From Lasioglossum baleicum (taxonomy: Eukaryota; Arthropoda; Insecta; Hymenoptera; Halictidae): a stretch of DNA of 64,000 nucleotides. Below, in pieces: positions 12,204 to 26,900 of this stretch. The notes under the pieces were generated by a model that saw only the letters and a list, made by a program, of their open reading frames with translations, was not told the origin of the DNA and did no database searches. The position numbers were made by a program, and so were the translations under genes. Every line of letters begins with the position of its first letter. Within the stretch, counting starts at the first letter, position 1. The DNA is taken from assembly GCF_051020765.1 (NCBI RefSeq), contig NC_134930.1, positions 7,130,001 through 7,194,000 on the forward strand, in the 5' to 3' direction.

Positions 12204-15200
12204 TAGTGTATACCAGTTCGGGGACGAAAATGGTGAGTCCCATCTCGGCCTCATGGCTAAGAAGTTAGTGTATACCTGTTCGCGGACGACACCGATCAGT
12301 CCCATCTCGGCCTCATGGCTAATAAGGTAGTGTATACCAGTTCGTGGACGAAACCGGTGAGTCCCATCTCGGCCTCATGGCTAAGAAGGTAGTGTATACC
12401 TGTTCGCGGACGACACCGATCAGTCCCATGTCGGCCTCATGGCTAAGAAGGTAGTGTATACCAGTTCCGGACGACACCGATCAGTCCCATCTCGGCCTCA
12501 TGGCTAAGAAGGTAGTGTATACCTGTACGCGGACGACACCGATCAGTCCCATCTCGGCCACATGGCTAAGAAGGTAGTGTATACCTGTTCGCGACGACAC
12601 CGATCAGTCCCATCTCGGCCTCATGGCTAAGAAGGTAGTGTATACCAGTTCCGGACGACACCGGTGAGTCCCATCTCGGCCTCATGGCTAAGAAGGTAGT
12701 GTATACCTGTTCGCGGACGACACCGATCAGTCCCATCTCGGCCTCATGGCTAAGAAGGTAGTGTATACCAGTTCGGGGACGAAACCGGTGAGTCCCATCT
12801 CGGCCTCATGGCTAAGAAGGTAGTGTATACCTGTTCGCGGACGACACCGATCAGTCCCATCTCGGCCTCATGGCTAAGAAGGTAGTGTATACCTGTACGC
12901 GGACGACACCGATCAGTCCCATCTCGGCCACATGGCTAAGAAGGTAGTGTATACCTGTTCGCGGACGACACCGATCAGTCCCATCTCGGCCTCATGGCTA
13001 AGAAGGTAGTGTATACCTGTTCGCGGACGACACCGATCAGTCCCATCTCGGCCTCATGGCTAATAAGGTAGTGTATACCAGTTCGTGGACGAAACCGGTG
13101 AGTCCCATCTCGGCCTCATGGCTAAGAAGGTAGTGTATACCTGTTCGGGGACGAAACCGGTGAGTCCCATCTCGGCCTCATGGCTAAGAAGGTAGTGTAT
13201 ACCAGTTTGGGGACGAAACCGGTGAGTCCCAACTCGGCCTCATGGCTAAGAAGGTAGTGTATACCTGTTCGCGGACGACATCGATCAGTCCCATCTCGGC
13301 CTCATGGCTAAGAAGGTAGTGTATACCAGTTCGCGGACGACACCGATCAGTCCCATCTTGGCCTCATGGCTAAGAAGGTGGTGTATTCCAGTTCGGGGAC
13401 GAAACCGGTGAGTCCCATCTCGGCCTCATGGCTAAGAAGTTAGTGTATACCTGTTCGCGGACGACACCGATCAGTTCCATCTCGGCCTCATGGCTAATAA
13501 GGTAGTGTATACCAGTTCGTGGACGAAACCTGTGAGTCCCACCTCGGCCTAATGGCTAAGAAGGTAGTGTATACCTGTTCGCGGACAACACCGATCTGTC
13601 CCATCTCGGCCTCATGGCTAAGAAGGTAGTGTATACCTGTTCGCGGACGACATCGATCAGTCCCATCTCGGCCTCATGGCTAAGAAGGTAGTGTATACCT
13701 GTTCGCGGACGACACCGATCAGACCCATCTCGGCCTCATGGCTAAGAAGGTAGTGAATACCAGTTCCGGACGACACCGGTAAGTCCCTTCTCGGCCTCAT
13801 GGCTAAGAATGTAGTGTATACCAGTTCGGGGACGAAACCGGCGAGTCCCATCTCGGCCTCATGGCTAAGAAGGTAGTGTATACCTGTTCGCGGACGACAC
13901 CGATCAGTCCCATCTCGGCCTCATGGCTAAGAAGGTAGTGTATACCTGTTCGCGGACGACACCGATCAGTCCCATCTCGGCCTCATGGCTAAGAAGGTAG
14001 TGTATACCAGTTCCGGACGACACCGGTAAGTCCCTTCTCGGCCTCATGGCTAAGATGGTAGTGTATACCAGTTCGGGGACGAAACCGGTGAGTCCCATCT
14101 CGGCCTCATGGCTAAGAAGGTAGTGTATACCTGTTCGCGGACGACACCGATCAGTCCCATCTCGGCCTCATGGCTAAGGAGGTAGTGTATACCAGTTCCG
14201 GACGACACCGATCAGTACCATCTCGGCCTCATGGCTAAGAAGGTAGTGTATACCAGTTCCGGACGACACCGGTGAGTCCCATCTCGGCCTCATGGCTAAG
14301 AAGGTAGTGTATACCTGTTCGCGGACGACACCGATCAGTCCCTTCTCGGCCCCATGGCTAAGAAGGTAGTGTATACCAGTTCGGGGACGAAAATGGTGAG
14401 TCCCATCTCGGCCTCATGGCTAAGAAGTTAGTGTATACCTGTTCGCGGACGACACCGATCAGTCCCATCTCGGCCTCATGGCTAATAAGGTAGTGTATAC
14501 CAGTTCGTGGACGAAACCGGTGAGTCCCATCTCGGCCTCATGGCTAAGAAGGTAGTGTATACCTGTTCGCGGACGACACCGATCAGTCCCATCTCGGCCT
14601 CATGGCTAAGAAGGTAGTGTATACCTGTACGCGGACGACACCGATCAGTCCCATCTCGGCCACATGGCTAAGAAGGTAGTGTATACCTGTTCGCGGACGA
14701 CACCGATCAGTCCCATCTCGGCCTCATGGCTAAGAAGGTAGTGTATACCTGTTCGCGGACGACACCGATCAGTCCCATCTCGGCCTCATGGCTAAGAAGG
14801 TAGTGTATACCAGTTCCGGACGACACCGGTGAGTCCCATCTCGGCCTCATGGCTAAGAAGGTAGTGTATACCTGTTCGCGGACGACACCGATCAGTCCCA
14901 TCTCGGCCTCATGGCTAAGAAGGTAGTGTATACCAGTTCGGGGACGAAACCGGTGAGTCCCATCTCGGCCTCATGGCTAAGAAGTTAGTGTATACCTGTT
15001 CGCGGACGACACCGATCAGTCCCATCTCGGCCTCATGGCTAATAAGGTAGTGTATACCAGTTCGGGGACGAAAATGGTGAGTCCCATCTCGGCCTCATGG
15101 CTAAGAAGTTAGTGTATACCTGTTCGCGGACGACACCGATCAGTCCCATCTCGGCCTCATGGCTAATAAGGTAGTGTATACCAGTTCGTGGACGAAACCG

Positions 15201-18200
15201 GTGAGTCCCATGTCGGCCTCATGGCTAAGAAGGTAGTGTATACCTGTTCGCGGACGACACCGATCAGTCCCTTCTCGGCCTCATGGCTAAGAAGGTAGTG
15301 TATACCAGTTCCGGACGACACCGGTGAGTCCCTTCTCGGCCTCATGGCTAAGAAGGTAGTGTATACCAGTTCCGGACGACACCGGTGAGTCCCTTCTCGG
15401 TCTCATGGCTAAGTAGGTAGTGTATACCAGTTCGGGGACGAAACCGGTGAGTCCCATCTCGGCCTCATGGCTAAGAAGGTAGTGTATACCTGTTCGCGGA
15501 CGACACCGATCAGTCCCATCTCGGCCTCATGGCTAAGAAGGTAGTGTATACCTGTACGCGGACGACACCGATCAGTCCCATCTCGGCCACATGGCTAAGA
15601 AGGTAGTGTATACCTGTTCGCGGACGACACCGATCAGTCCCATCTCGGCCTCATGGCTAAGAAGGTAGTGTATACCTGTTCGCGGACGACACCGATCAGT
15701 CCCATCTCGGCCTCATGGCTAAGAAGGTAGTGTATACCTGTTCGCGGACGACACCGATCAGTCCCATCTCGGCCTCATGGCTAAGAAGGTAGTGTATACC
15801 TGTACGCGGACGACACCGATCAGTCCCATCTCGGCCACATGGCTAAGAAGGTAGTGTATACCTGTTCGCGGACGACACCGATCAGACCCATCTCGGCCTC
15901 ATGGCTAAGAAGGTAGTGAATACCAGTTCCGGACGACACCGGTAAGTCCCTTCTCGGCCTCATGGCTAAGAAGGTAGTGTATACCAGTTCGGGGACGAAA
16001 CCGGCGAGTCCCATCTCGGCCTCATGGCTAAGAAGGTAGTGTATACCTGTTCGCGGACGACACCGATCAGTCCCATCTCGGCCTCATGGCTAAGAAGGTA
16101 GTGTATACCTGTACGCGGGCGACACCGACCAGTCCCATCTCGGCCACATGGCTAAGAAGGTAGTGTATACCTGTTCGCGGACGACACCGATCAGTCCCAT
16201 CTCGGCCTCATGGCTAAGAAGGTAGTGTATACCAGTTCCGGACGACACCGGTGAGTCCCTTCTCGGCCTCATGGCTAAGAATGTAGTGTATACCAGTTCC
16301 GGACGACACCGGTGAGTCCCTTCTCGGCCTCATTCCTAAGTAGGTAGTGTATACCAGTTTGGGGACGAAACCGGTGAGTCCCAACTCGGCCTCATGGCTA
16401 AGAAGGTAGTGTATACCTGTTCGCGGACGACATCGATCAGTCCCATCTCGGCCTCATGGCTAAGAAGGTAGTGTATACCAGTTCGCGGACGACACCGATC
16501 AGTCCCATCTTGGCCTCATGGCTAAGAAGGTGGTGTATTCCAGTTCGGGGACGAAACCGGTGAGTCCCATCTCGGCCTCATGGCTAAGAAGTTAGTGTAT
16601 ACCTGTTCGCGGACGACACCGGTGAGTCCCTTCTCGGCCTCATGGCTAAGAAGGTAGTGTATACCAGTTCCGGACGACACCGGTGAGTCCCTTCTCGGTC
16701 TCATGGCTAAGTAGGTAGTGTATACCAGTTCGGGGACGAAACCGGTGAGTCCCATCTCGGCCTCATGGCTAAGAAGGTAGTGTATACCTGTTCGCGGACG
16801 ACATCGATCAGTCCCATCTCGGCCTCATGGCTAAGAAGGTAGTGTATACCTGTTCGCGACGACACCGATCAGTCCCATCTCGGCCTCATGGCTAAGAAGG
16901 TAGTGTATACCAGTTCCGGACGACACCGGTGAGTCCCTTCTCGGCCTCATGGCTAAGAAGGTAGTGTATACCAGTTCCGGACGACACCGGTGAGTCCCTT
17001 CTCGGCCTCATTCCTAAGTAGGTAGTGTATACCAGTTTGGGGACGAAACCGGTGAGTCCCAACTCGGCCTCATGGCTAAGAAGGTAGTGTATACCTGTTC
17101 GCGGACGACATCGATCAGTCCCATCTCGGCCTCATGGCTAAGAAGGTAGTGTATACCAGTTCGCGGACGACACCGATCAGTCCCATCTTGGCCTCATGGC
17201 TAAGGAGGTGGTGTATTCCAGTTCGGGGACGAAACCGGTGAGTCCCATCTCGGCCTCATGGCTAAGAAGTTAGTGTATACCTGTTCGCGGACGACACCGA
17301 TCAGTTCCATCTCGGCCTCATGGCTAATAAGGTAGTGTATACCAGTTCGTGGACGAAACCGGTGAGTCCCACCTCGGCCTAATGGCTAAGAAGGTAGTGT
17401 ATACCTGTTCGCGGACAACACCGATCTGTCCCATCTCGGCCTCATGGCTAAGAAGGTAGTGTATACCAGTTCGTGGACGAAACCGGTGAGTCCCATCTCG
17501 GCCTCATGGCTAAGAAGGTAGTGTATACCTGTTCGCGGACGACATCGATCAGTCCCATCTCGACCTCATGGCTAAGAAGGTAGTGTATACCTGTTCGCGG
17601 ACGACACCGATCAGACCCATCTCGGCCTCATGGCTAAGAAGGTAGTGAATACCAGTTCCGGACGACACCGGTAAGTCCCTTCTCGGCCTCATGGCTAAGA
17701 AGGTAGTGTATACCAGTTCGGGGACGAAACCGGCGAGTCCCATCTCGGCCTCATGGCTAAGAAGGTAGTGTATACCTGTTCGCGGACGACACCGATCAGT
17801 CCCATCTCGGCCTCATGGCTAAGAAGGTAGTGTATACCTGTACGCGGGCGACACCGACCAGTCCCATCTCGGCCACATGGCTAAGAAGGTAGTGTATACC
17901 TGTTCGCGGACGACACCGATCAGTCCCATCTCGGCCTCATGGCTAAGAAGGTAGTGTATACCAGTTCCGGACGACACCGGTGAGTCCCTTCTCGGCCTCA
18001 TGGCTAAGAATGTAGTGTATACCAGTTCCGGACGACACCGGTGAGTCCCTTCTCGGCCTCATTCCTAAGTAGGTAGTGTATACCAGTTTGGGGACGAAAC
18101 CGGTGAGTCCCAACTCGGCCTCATGGCTAAGAAGGTAGTGTATACCTGTTCGCGGACGACATCGATCAGTCCCATCTCGGCCTCATGGCTAAGAAGGTAG

Positions 18201-21200
18201 TGTATACCAGTTCGCGGACGACACCGATCAGTCCCATCTTGGCCTCATGGCTAAGAAGGTGGTGTATTCCAGTTCGGGGACGAAACCGGTGAGTCCCATC
18301 TCGGCCTCATGGCTAAGAAGTTAGTGTATACCTGTTCGCGGACGACACCGATCAGTTCCATCTCGGCCTCATGGCTAATAAGGTAGTGTATACCAGTTCG
18401 TGGACGAAACCGGTGAGTCCCACCTCGGCCTAATGGCTAAGAAGGTAGTGTATACCTGTTCGCGGACAACACCGATCTGTCCCATCTCGGCCTCATGGCT
18501 AAGAAGGTAGTGTATACCAGTTCCGGACGACACCGGTGAGTCCCATCTCGGCCTCATGGCTAAGAAGGTAGTGTATACCTGTTCGCGGACGACACCGATC
18601 AGTCCCTTCTCGGCCCCATGGCTAAGAAGGTAGTGTATACCAGTTCGGGGACGAAAATGGTGAGTCCCATCTCGGCCTCATGGCTAAGAAGTTAGTGTAT
18701 ACCTGTTCGCGGACGACACCGATCAGTCCCATCTCGGCCTCATGGCTAATAAGGTAGTGTATACCAGTTCGTGGACGAAACCGGTGAGTCCCATCTCGGC
18801 CTCATGGCTAAGAAGGTAGTGTATACCTGTTCGCGGACGACACCGATCAGTCCCATCTCGGCCTCATGGCTAAGAAGGTAGTGTATACCTGTACGCGGAC
18901 GACACCGATCAGTCCCATCTCGGCCACATGGCTAAGAAGGTAGTGTATACCTGTTCGCGGACGACACCGATCAGTCCCATCTCGGCCTCATGGCTAAGAA
19001 GGTAGTGTATACCTGTTCGCGGACGACACCGATCAGTCCCATCTCGGCCTCATGGCTAAGAAGGTAGTGTATACCAGTTCCGGACGACACCGGTGAGTCC
19101 CATCTCGGCCTCATGGCTAAGAAGGTAGTGTATACCTGTTCGCGGACGACACCGATCAGTCCCATCTCGGCCTCATGGCTAAGAAGGTAGTGTATACCAG
19201 TTCGGGGACGAAACCGGTGAGTCCCATCTCGGCCTCATGGCTAAGAAGTTAGTGTATACCTGTTCGCGGACGACACCGATCAGTCCCATCTCGGCCTCAT
19301 GGCTAATAAGGTAGTGTATACCAGTTCGGGGACGAAAATGGTGAGTCCCATCTCGGCCTCATGGCTAAGAAGTTAGTGTATACCTGTTCGCGGACGACAC
19401 CGATCAGTCCCATCTCGGCCTCATGGCTAATAAGGTAGTGTATACCAGTTCGTGGACGAAACCGGTGAGTCCCATCTCGGCCTCATGGCTAAGAAGGTAG
19501 TGTATACCTGTTCGCGGACGACACCGATCAGTCCCTTCTCGGCCTCATGGCTAAGAAGGTAGTGTATACCAGTTCCGGACGACACCGGTGAGTCCCTTCT
19601 CGGCCTCATGGCTAAGAAGGTAGTGTATACCAGTTCCGGACGACACCGGTGAGTCCCTTCTCGGCCTCATGGCTAAGAAGGTAGTGTATACCTGTACGCG
19701 GACGACACCGATCAGTCCCATCTCGGCCACATGGCTAAGAAGGTAGTGTATACCTGTTCGCGACGACACCGATCAGTCCCATCTCGGCCTCATGGCTAAG
19801 AAGGTAGTGTATACCAGTTCCGGACGACACCGGTGAGTCCCTTCTCGGCCTCATGGCTAAGAAGGTAGTGTATACCAGTTCCGGACGACACCGGTGAGTC
19901 CCTTCTCGGCCTCATTCCTAAGTAGGTAGTGTATACCAGTTTGGGGACGAAACCGGTGAGTCCCAACTCGGCCTCATGGCTAAGAAGGTAGTGTATACCT
20001 GTTCGCGGACGACATCGATCAGTCCCATCTCGGCCTCATGGCTAAGAAGGTAGTGTATACCAGTTCGCGGACGACACCGATCAGTCCCATCTTGGCCTCA
20101 TGGCTAAGAAGGTGGTGTATTCCAGTTCGGGGACGAAACCGGTGAGTCCCATCTCGGCCTCATGGCTAAGAAGTTAGTGTATACCTGTTCGCGGACGACA
20201 CCGATCAGTTCCATCTCGGCCTCATGGCTAATAAGGTAGTGTATACCAGTTCGTGGACGAAACCGGTGAGTCCCACCTCGGCCTAATGGCTAAGAAGGTA
20301 GTGTATACCTGTTCGCGGACAACACCGATCTGTCCCATCTCGGCCTCATGGCTAAGAAGGTAGTGTATACCAGTTCGTGGACGAAACCGGTGAGTCCCAT
20401 CTCGGCCTCATGGCTAAGAAGGTAGTGTATACCTGTTCGCGGACGACATCGATCAGTCCCATCTCGACCTCATGGCTAAGAAGGTAGTGTATACCTGTTC
20501 GCGGACGACACCGATCAGACCCATCTCGGCCTCATGGCTAAGAAGGTAGTGAATACCAGTTCCGGACGACACCGGTAAGTCCCTTCTCGGCCTCATGGCT
20601 AAGAAGGTAGTGTATACCAGTTCGGGGACGAAACCGGCGAGTCCCATCTCGGCCTCATGGCTAAGAAGGTAGTGTATACCTGTTCGCGGACGACACCGAT
20701 CAGTCCCATCTCGGCCTCATGGCTAAGAAGGTAGTGTTTACCTGTACGCGGGCGACACCGACCAGTCCCATCTCGGCCACATGGCTAAGAAGGTAGTGTA
20801 TACCTGTTCGCGGACGACACCGATCAGTCCCATCTCGGCCTCATGGCTAAGAAGGTAGTGTATACCAGTTCCGGACGACACCGGTGAGTCCCTTCTCGGC
20901 CTCATGGCTAAGAATGTAGTGTATACCAGTTCCGGACGACACCGGTGAGTCCCTTCTCGGCCTCATGGCTAAGTAGGTAGTGTATACCAGTTCGGGGACG
21001 AAACCGGTGAGTCCCATCTCGGCCTCATGGCTAAGAAGTTAGTGTATACCTGTTCGCGGACGACACCGATCAGTCCCATCTCGGCCTCATGGCTAATAAG
21101 GTAGTGTATACCAGTTCGTGGACGAAACCGGTGAGTCCCACCTCGGCCTCATGGCTAAGAAGGTAGTGTATACCTGTTCGCGGACAACACCGATCTGTCC

Positions 21201-22647
21201 CATCTCGGCCTCATGGCTAAAAAGGTAGTGTATACCAGTTCCGGACGACACCGGTGAGTCCCATCTCGGCCTAATGGCTTAGAAGGTAGTGTATACCTGT
21301 TCGCGGACGACATCGATCAGTCCCATCTCGGCCTCATGGCTAAGAAGGTAGTGTATACCTGTACGCGGACGACACCGATCAGTCCCATCTCGGCCACATG
21401 GCTAAGAAGGTAGTGTATACCTGTTCGCGAACGACACCGATCAGTCCCATCTCGGCCTCATGGCTAAGAAGGTAGTGTATACCTGTTCGCGGACGACACC
21501 GATCAGTCCCATCTCGGCCTCATGGCTAAGAAGGTAGTGTATACCAGTTCCGGACGACACCGGTGAGTCCCATCTCGGCCTCATGGCTAAGAAGGTAGTG
21601 TATACCTGTTCGCGGACGACACCGATCAGTCCCATCTCGGCCTCATGGCTAAGAAGGTAGTGTATACCAGTTCGGGGACGAAACCGGTGAGTCCCATCTC
21701 GGCCTCATGGCTAAGAAGTTAGTGTATACCTGTTCGCGGACGACACCGATCAGTCCCATCTCGGCCTCATGGCTAATAAGGTAGTGTATACCAGTTCGGG
21801 GACGAAAATGGTGAGTCCCATCTCGGCCTCATGGCTAAGAAGTTAGTGTATACCTGTTCGCGGACGACACCGATCAGTCCCATCTCGGCCTCATGGCTAA
21901 TAAGGTAGTGTATACCAGTTCGTGGACGAAACCGGTGAGTCCCATCTCGGCCTCATGGCTAAGAAGGTAGTGTATACCTGTTCGCGGACGACACCGATCA
22001 GTCCCTTCTCGGCCTCATGGCTAAGAAGGTAGTGTATACCAGTTCCGGACGACACCGGTGAGTCCCTTCTCGGCCTCATGGCTAAGAAGGTAGTGTATAC
22101 CAGTTCCGGACGACACCGGTGAGTCCCTTCTCGGTCTCATGGCTAAGTAGGTAGTGTATACCAGTTCGGGGACGAAACCGGTGAGTCCCATCTCGGCCTC
22201 ATGGCTAAGAAGGTAGTGTATACCTGTTCGCGGACGACACCGATCAGTCCCATCTCGGCCTCATGGCTAAGAAGGTAGTGTATACCTGTACGCGGACGAC
22301 ACCGATCAGTCCCATCTCGGCCACATGGCTAAGAAGGTAGTGTACACCTGTTCGCGGACGACACCGATCAGTCCCATCTCGGCCTCATGGCTAAGAAGGT
22401 ACTGTATACCTGTTCGCGGACGACACCGATCAGTCCCATCTCGGCCTCATGGCTAAGAAGGTAGTGTATACCTGTTCGCGGACGACACCGATCAGTCCCA
22501 TCTCGGCCTCATGGCTAAGAAGGTAGTGTATACCTGTACGCGGACGACACCGATCAGTCCCATCTCGGCCACATGGCTAAGAAGGTAGTGTATACCTGTT
22601 CGCGGACGACACCGATCAGTCCCATCTCGGCCTCATGGCTAAGAAGG
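12204..22647. repeat. Right copy of the 10.4-kb higher-order block
   Basis: Direct tandem copy of the block to its left, about 169 units long. All marker variants I compared agree, and I noticed no difference apart from the missing 679-bp repeat. I did not align every base. The right edge is placed where the sequence after AAGAAGGTAGTGTATACCAG turns to TTCCGG, whereas the left copy at the same offset runs into TTCGGGG, with AAAATGG downstream. Such close similarity over 10 kb suggests a recent event or an assembly repeat error; the sequence alone cannot separate these. Confidence 0.9.
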
Positions 22648-22764
22648 TAGTGTATACCAGTTCCGGACGACACCGGTGAGCCCCTTCTCGGCCTCATGGC
22701 TAAGAAGGTAGTGTATACCAGTTCCGGACGACACCGGTGAGTCCCTTCTCGGTCTCATGGCTAA

Positions 22765-23996
22765 GTAGGTAGTGTATACCAGTTCGGGGACGAAACCGGT
22801 GAGTCCCATCTCGGCCTCATGGCTAAGAAGGTAGTGTATACCTGTTCGCGGACGACATCGATCAGTCCCATCTCGGCCTCATGGCTAAGAAGGTAGTGTA
22901 TACCTGTACGCGGACGACACCGATCAGTCCCATCTCGGCCACATGGCTAAGAAGGTAGTGTATACCTGTTCGCGACGACACCGATCAGTCCCATCTCGGC
23001 CTCATGGCTAAGAAGGTAGTGTATACCAGTTCCGGACGACACCGGTGAGTCCCTTCTCGGCCTCATGGCTAAGAAGGTAGTGTATACCAGTTCCGGACGA
23101 CACCGGTGAGTCCCTTCTCGGCCTCATTCCTAAGTAGGTAGAGTATACCAGTTTGGGGACGAAACCGGTGAGTCCCAACTCGGCCTCATGGCTAAGAAGG
23201 TAGTGTATACCTGTTCGCGGACGACATCGATCAGTCCCATCTCGGCCTCATGGCTAAGAAGGTAGTGTATACCAGTTCCGGACGACACCGGTGAGTCCCA
23301 TCTCGGCCTCATGGCTAAGAAGGTAGTGTATACCTGTTCGCGGACGACACCGATCAGTCCCATCTCGGCCTCATGGCTAAGTAGGTAGTGTATACCAGTT
23401 CGGGGACGAAACCGGTGAGTCCCATCTCGGCCTCATGGCTAAGAAGGTAGTGTATACCTGTTCGCGGACGACATCGATCAGTCCCATCTCGGCCTCATGG
23501 CTAAGAAGGTAGTGTATACCTGTACGCGGACGACACCGATCAGTCCCATCTCGGCCACATGGCTAAGAAGGTAGTGTATACCTGTTCGCGACGACACCGA
23601 TCAGTCCCATCTCGGCCTCATGGCTAAGAAGGTAGTGTATACCAGTTCCGGACGACACCGGTGAGTCCCTTCTCGGCCTCATGGCTAAGAAGGTAGTGTA
23701 TACCAGTTCCGGACGACACCGGTGAGTCCCTTCTCGGCCTCATTCCTAAGTAGGTAGAGTATACCAGTTTGGGGACGAAACCGGTGAGTCCCAACTCGGC
23801 CTCATGGCTAAGAAGGTAGTGTATACCTGTTCGCGGACGACATCGATCAGTCCCATCTCGGCCTCATGGCTAAGAAGGTAGTGTATACCAGTTCCGGACG
23901 ACACCGGTGAGTCCCATCTCGGCCTCATGGCTAAGAAGGTAGTGTATACCTGTTCGCGGACGACACCGATCAGTCCCATCTCGGCCTCATGGCTAA
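22765..23996. repeat. 616-bp tandem duplication (10 units, two copies)
   Basis: Copies 22765-23380 and 23381-23996 share the same order of units and a variant I saw nowhere else, GTAGAGTATACC (near 23138 and 23754). Both begin at GTAGG after CTAA and pass through A', the TTCGCGACG deletion form, B, B, E and an A unit with CATCGATCAG. The length is 616 rather than 620 because four units are 61 bp. At 23998 the sequence turns from GTAGG to GAAGG, marking the right edge. Confidence 0.9.
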
Positions 23997-26900
23997 GAAG
24001 GTAGTGTATACCAGTTCGGGGACGAAACCGGTGAGTCCCATCTCGGCCTCATGGCTAAGAAGTTAGTGTATACCTGTTCGCGGACGACACCGATCAGTCC
24101 CATCTCGGCCTCATGGCTAATAAGGTAGTGTATACCAGTTCGGGGACGAAAATGGTGAGTCCCATCTCGGCCTCATGGCTAAGAAGTTAGTGTATACCTG
24201 TTCGCGGACGACACCGATCAGTCCCATCTCGGCCTCATGGCTAATAAGGTAGTGTATACCAGTTCGTGGACGAAACCGGTGAGTCCCATGTCGGCCTCAT
24301 GGCTAAGAAGGTAGTGTATACCTGTTCGCGGACGACACCGATCAGTCCCTTCTCGGCCTCATGGCTAAGAAGGTAGTGTATACCAGTTCCGGACGACACC
24401 GGTGAGTCCCTTCTCGGCCTCATGGTTAAGAAGGTAGTGTATACCAGTTCCGGACGACACCGGTGAGTCCCTTCTCGGTCTCATGGCTAAGTAGGTAGTG
24501 TATACCAGTTCGGGGACGAAACCGGTGAGTCCCATCTCGGCCTCATGGCTAAGAAGGTAGTGTATACCTGTTCGCGGACGACACCGATCAGTCCCATCTC
24601 GGCCTCATGGCTAAGAAGGTAGTGTATACCTGTACGCGGACGACACCGATCAGTCCCATCTCGGCCACATGGCTAAGAAGGTAGTGTATACCTGTTCGCG
24701 GACGACACCGATCAGTCCCATCTCGGCCTCATGGCTAAGAAGGTAGTGTATACCTGTTCGCGGACGACACCGATCAGTCCCATCTCGGCCTCATGGCTAA
24801 GAAGGTAGTGTATGCCTGTTCGCGGACGACACCGATCAGTCCCATCTCGGCCTCATGGCTAAGAAGGTAGTGTATACCTGTACGCGGACGACACCGATCA
24901 GTCCCATCTCGGCCACATGGCTAAGAAGGTAGTGTATACCTGTTCGCGGACGACACCGATCAGTCCCATCTCGGCCTCATGGCTAAGAAGGTTGTGTATA
25001 CCAGTTCCGGACGACACCGGTGAGTCCCTTCTCGGCCTCATGGCTAAGAAGGTAGTGTATACCAGTTCCGGACGACACCGGTGAGTCCCTTCTCGGTCTC
25101 ATGGCTAAGTAGGTAGTGTATACCAGTTCGGGGACGAAACCGGTGAGTCCCATCTCGGCCTCATGGCTAAGAAGGTAGTGTATACCTGTTCGCGGACGAC
25201 ATCGATCAGTCCCATCTCGGCCTCATGGCTAAGAAGGTAGTGTATACCTGTTCGCGACGACACCGATCAGTCCCATCTCGGCCTCATGGCTAAGAAGGTA
25301 GTGTATACCAGTTCCGGACGACACCGGTGAGTCCCTTCTCGGCCTCATGGCTAAGAAGGTAGTGTATACCAGTTCCGGACGACACCGGTGAGTCCCTTCT
25401 CGGCCTCATTCCTAAGTAGGTAGTGTATACCAGTTTGGGGACGAAACCGGTGAGTCCCAACTCGGCCTCATGGCTAAGAAGGTAGTGTATACCTGTTCGC
25501 GGACGACATCGATCAGTCCCATCTCGGCCTCATGGCTAAGAAGGTAGTGTATACCAGTTCGCGGACGACACCGATCAGTCCCATCTTGGCCTCATGGCTA
25601 AGAAGGTGGTGTATTCCAGTTCGGGGACGAAACCGGTGAGTCCCATCTCGGCCTCATGGCTAAGAAGTTAGTGTATACCTGTTCGCGGACGACACCGATC
25701 AGTTCCATCTCGGCCTCATGGCTAATAAGGTAGTGTATACCAGTTCGTGGACGAAACCGGTGAGTCCCACCTCGGCCTAATGGCTAAGAAGGTAGTGTAT
25801 ACCTGTTCGCGGACAACACCGATCTGTCCCATCTCGGCCTCATGGCCAAGAAGGTAGTGTATACCAGTTCGTGGACGAAACCGGTGAGTCCTATCTCGGC
25901 CTCATGGCTAAGAAGGTAGTGTATACCTGTTCGCGGACGACATCGATCAGTCCCATCTCGACCTCATGGCTAAGAAGGTAGTGTATACCTGTTCGCGGAC
26001 GACACCGATCAGACCCATCTCGGCCTCATGGCTAAGAAGGTAGTGAATACCAGTTCCGGACGACACCGGTAAGTCCCTTCTCGGCCTCATGGCTAAGAAG
26101 GTAGTGTATACCAGTTCGGGGACGAAACCGGCGAGTCCCATCTCGGCCTCATGGCTAAGAAGGTAGTGTATACCTGTTCGCGGACGACATCGATCAGTCC
26201 CATCTCGGCCTCATGGCTAAGAAGGTAGTGTATACCTGTTCGCGGACGACACCGATCAGTCCCATCTCGGCCTCATGGCTAAGAAGGTAGTGTATACCAG
26301 TTCCGGACGACACCGGTGAGTCCCTTCTCGGCCTCATGGCTAAGAATGTAGTGTATACCAGTTCCGGACGACACCGGTGAGTCCCTTCTCGGCCTCATTC
26401 CTAAGTAGGTAGTGTATACCAGTTTGGGGACGAAACCGGTGAGTCCCAACTCGGCCTCATGGCTAAGAAGGTAGTGTATACCTGTTCGCGGACGACATCG
26501 ATCAGTCCCATCTCGGCCTCATGGCTAAGAAGGTAGTGTATACCAGTTCGCGGACGACACCGATCAGTCCCATCTTGGCCTCATGGCTAAGAAGGTGGTG
26601 TATTCCAGTTCGGGGACGAAACCGGTGAGTCCCATCTCGGCCTCATGGCTAAGAAGTTAGTGTATACCTGTTCGCGGACGACACCGATCAGTTCCATCTC
26701 GGCCTCATGGCTAATAAGGTAGTGTATACCAGTTCGTGGACGAAACCGGTGAGTCCCACCTCGGCCTAATGGCTAAGAAGGTAGTGTATACCTGTTCGCG
26801 GACAACACCGATCTGTCCCATCTCGGCCTCATGGCTAAGAAGGTAGTGTATACCAGTTCCGGACGACACCGGTGAGTCCCATCTCGGCCTCATGGCTAAG

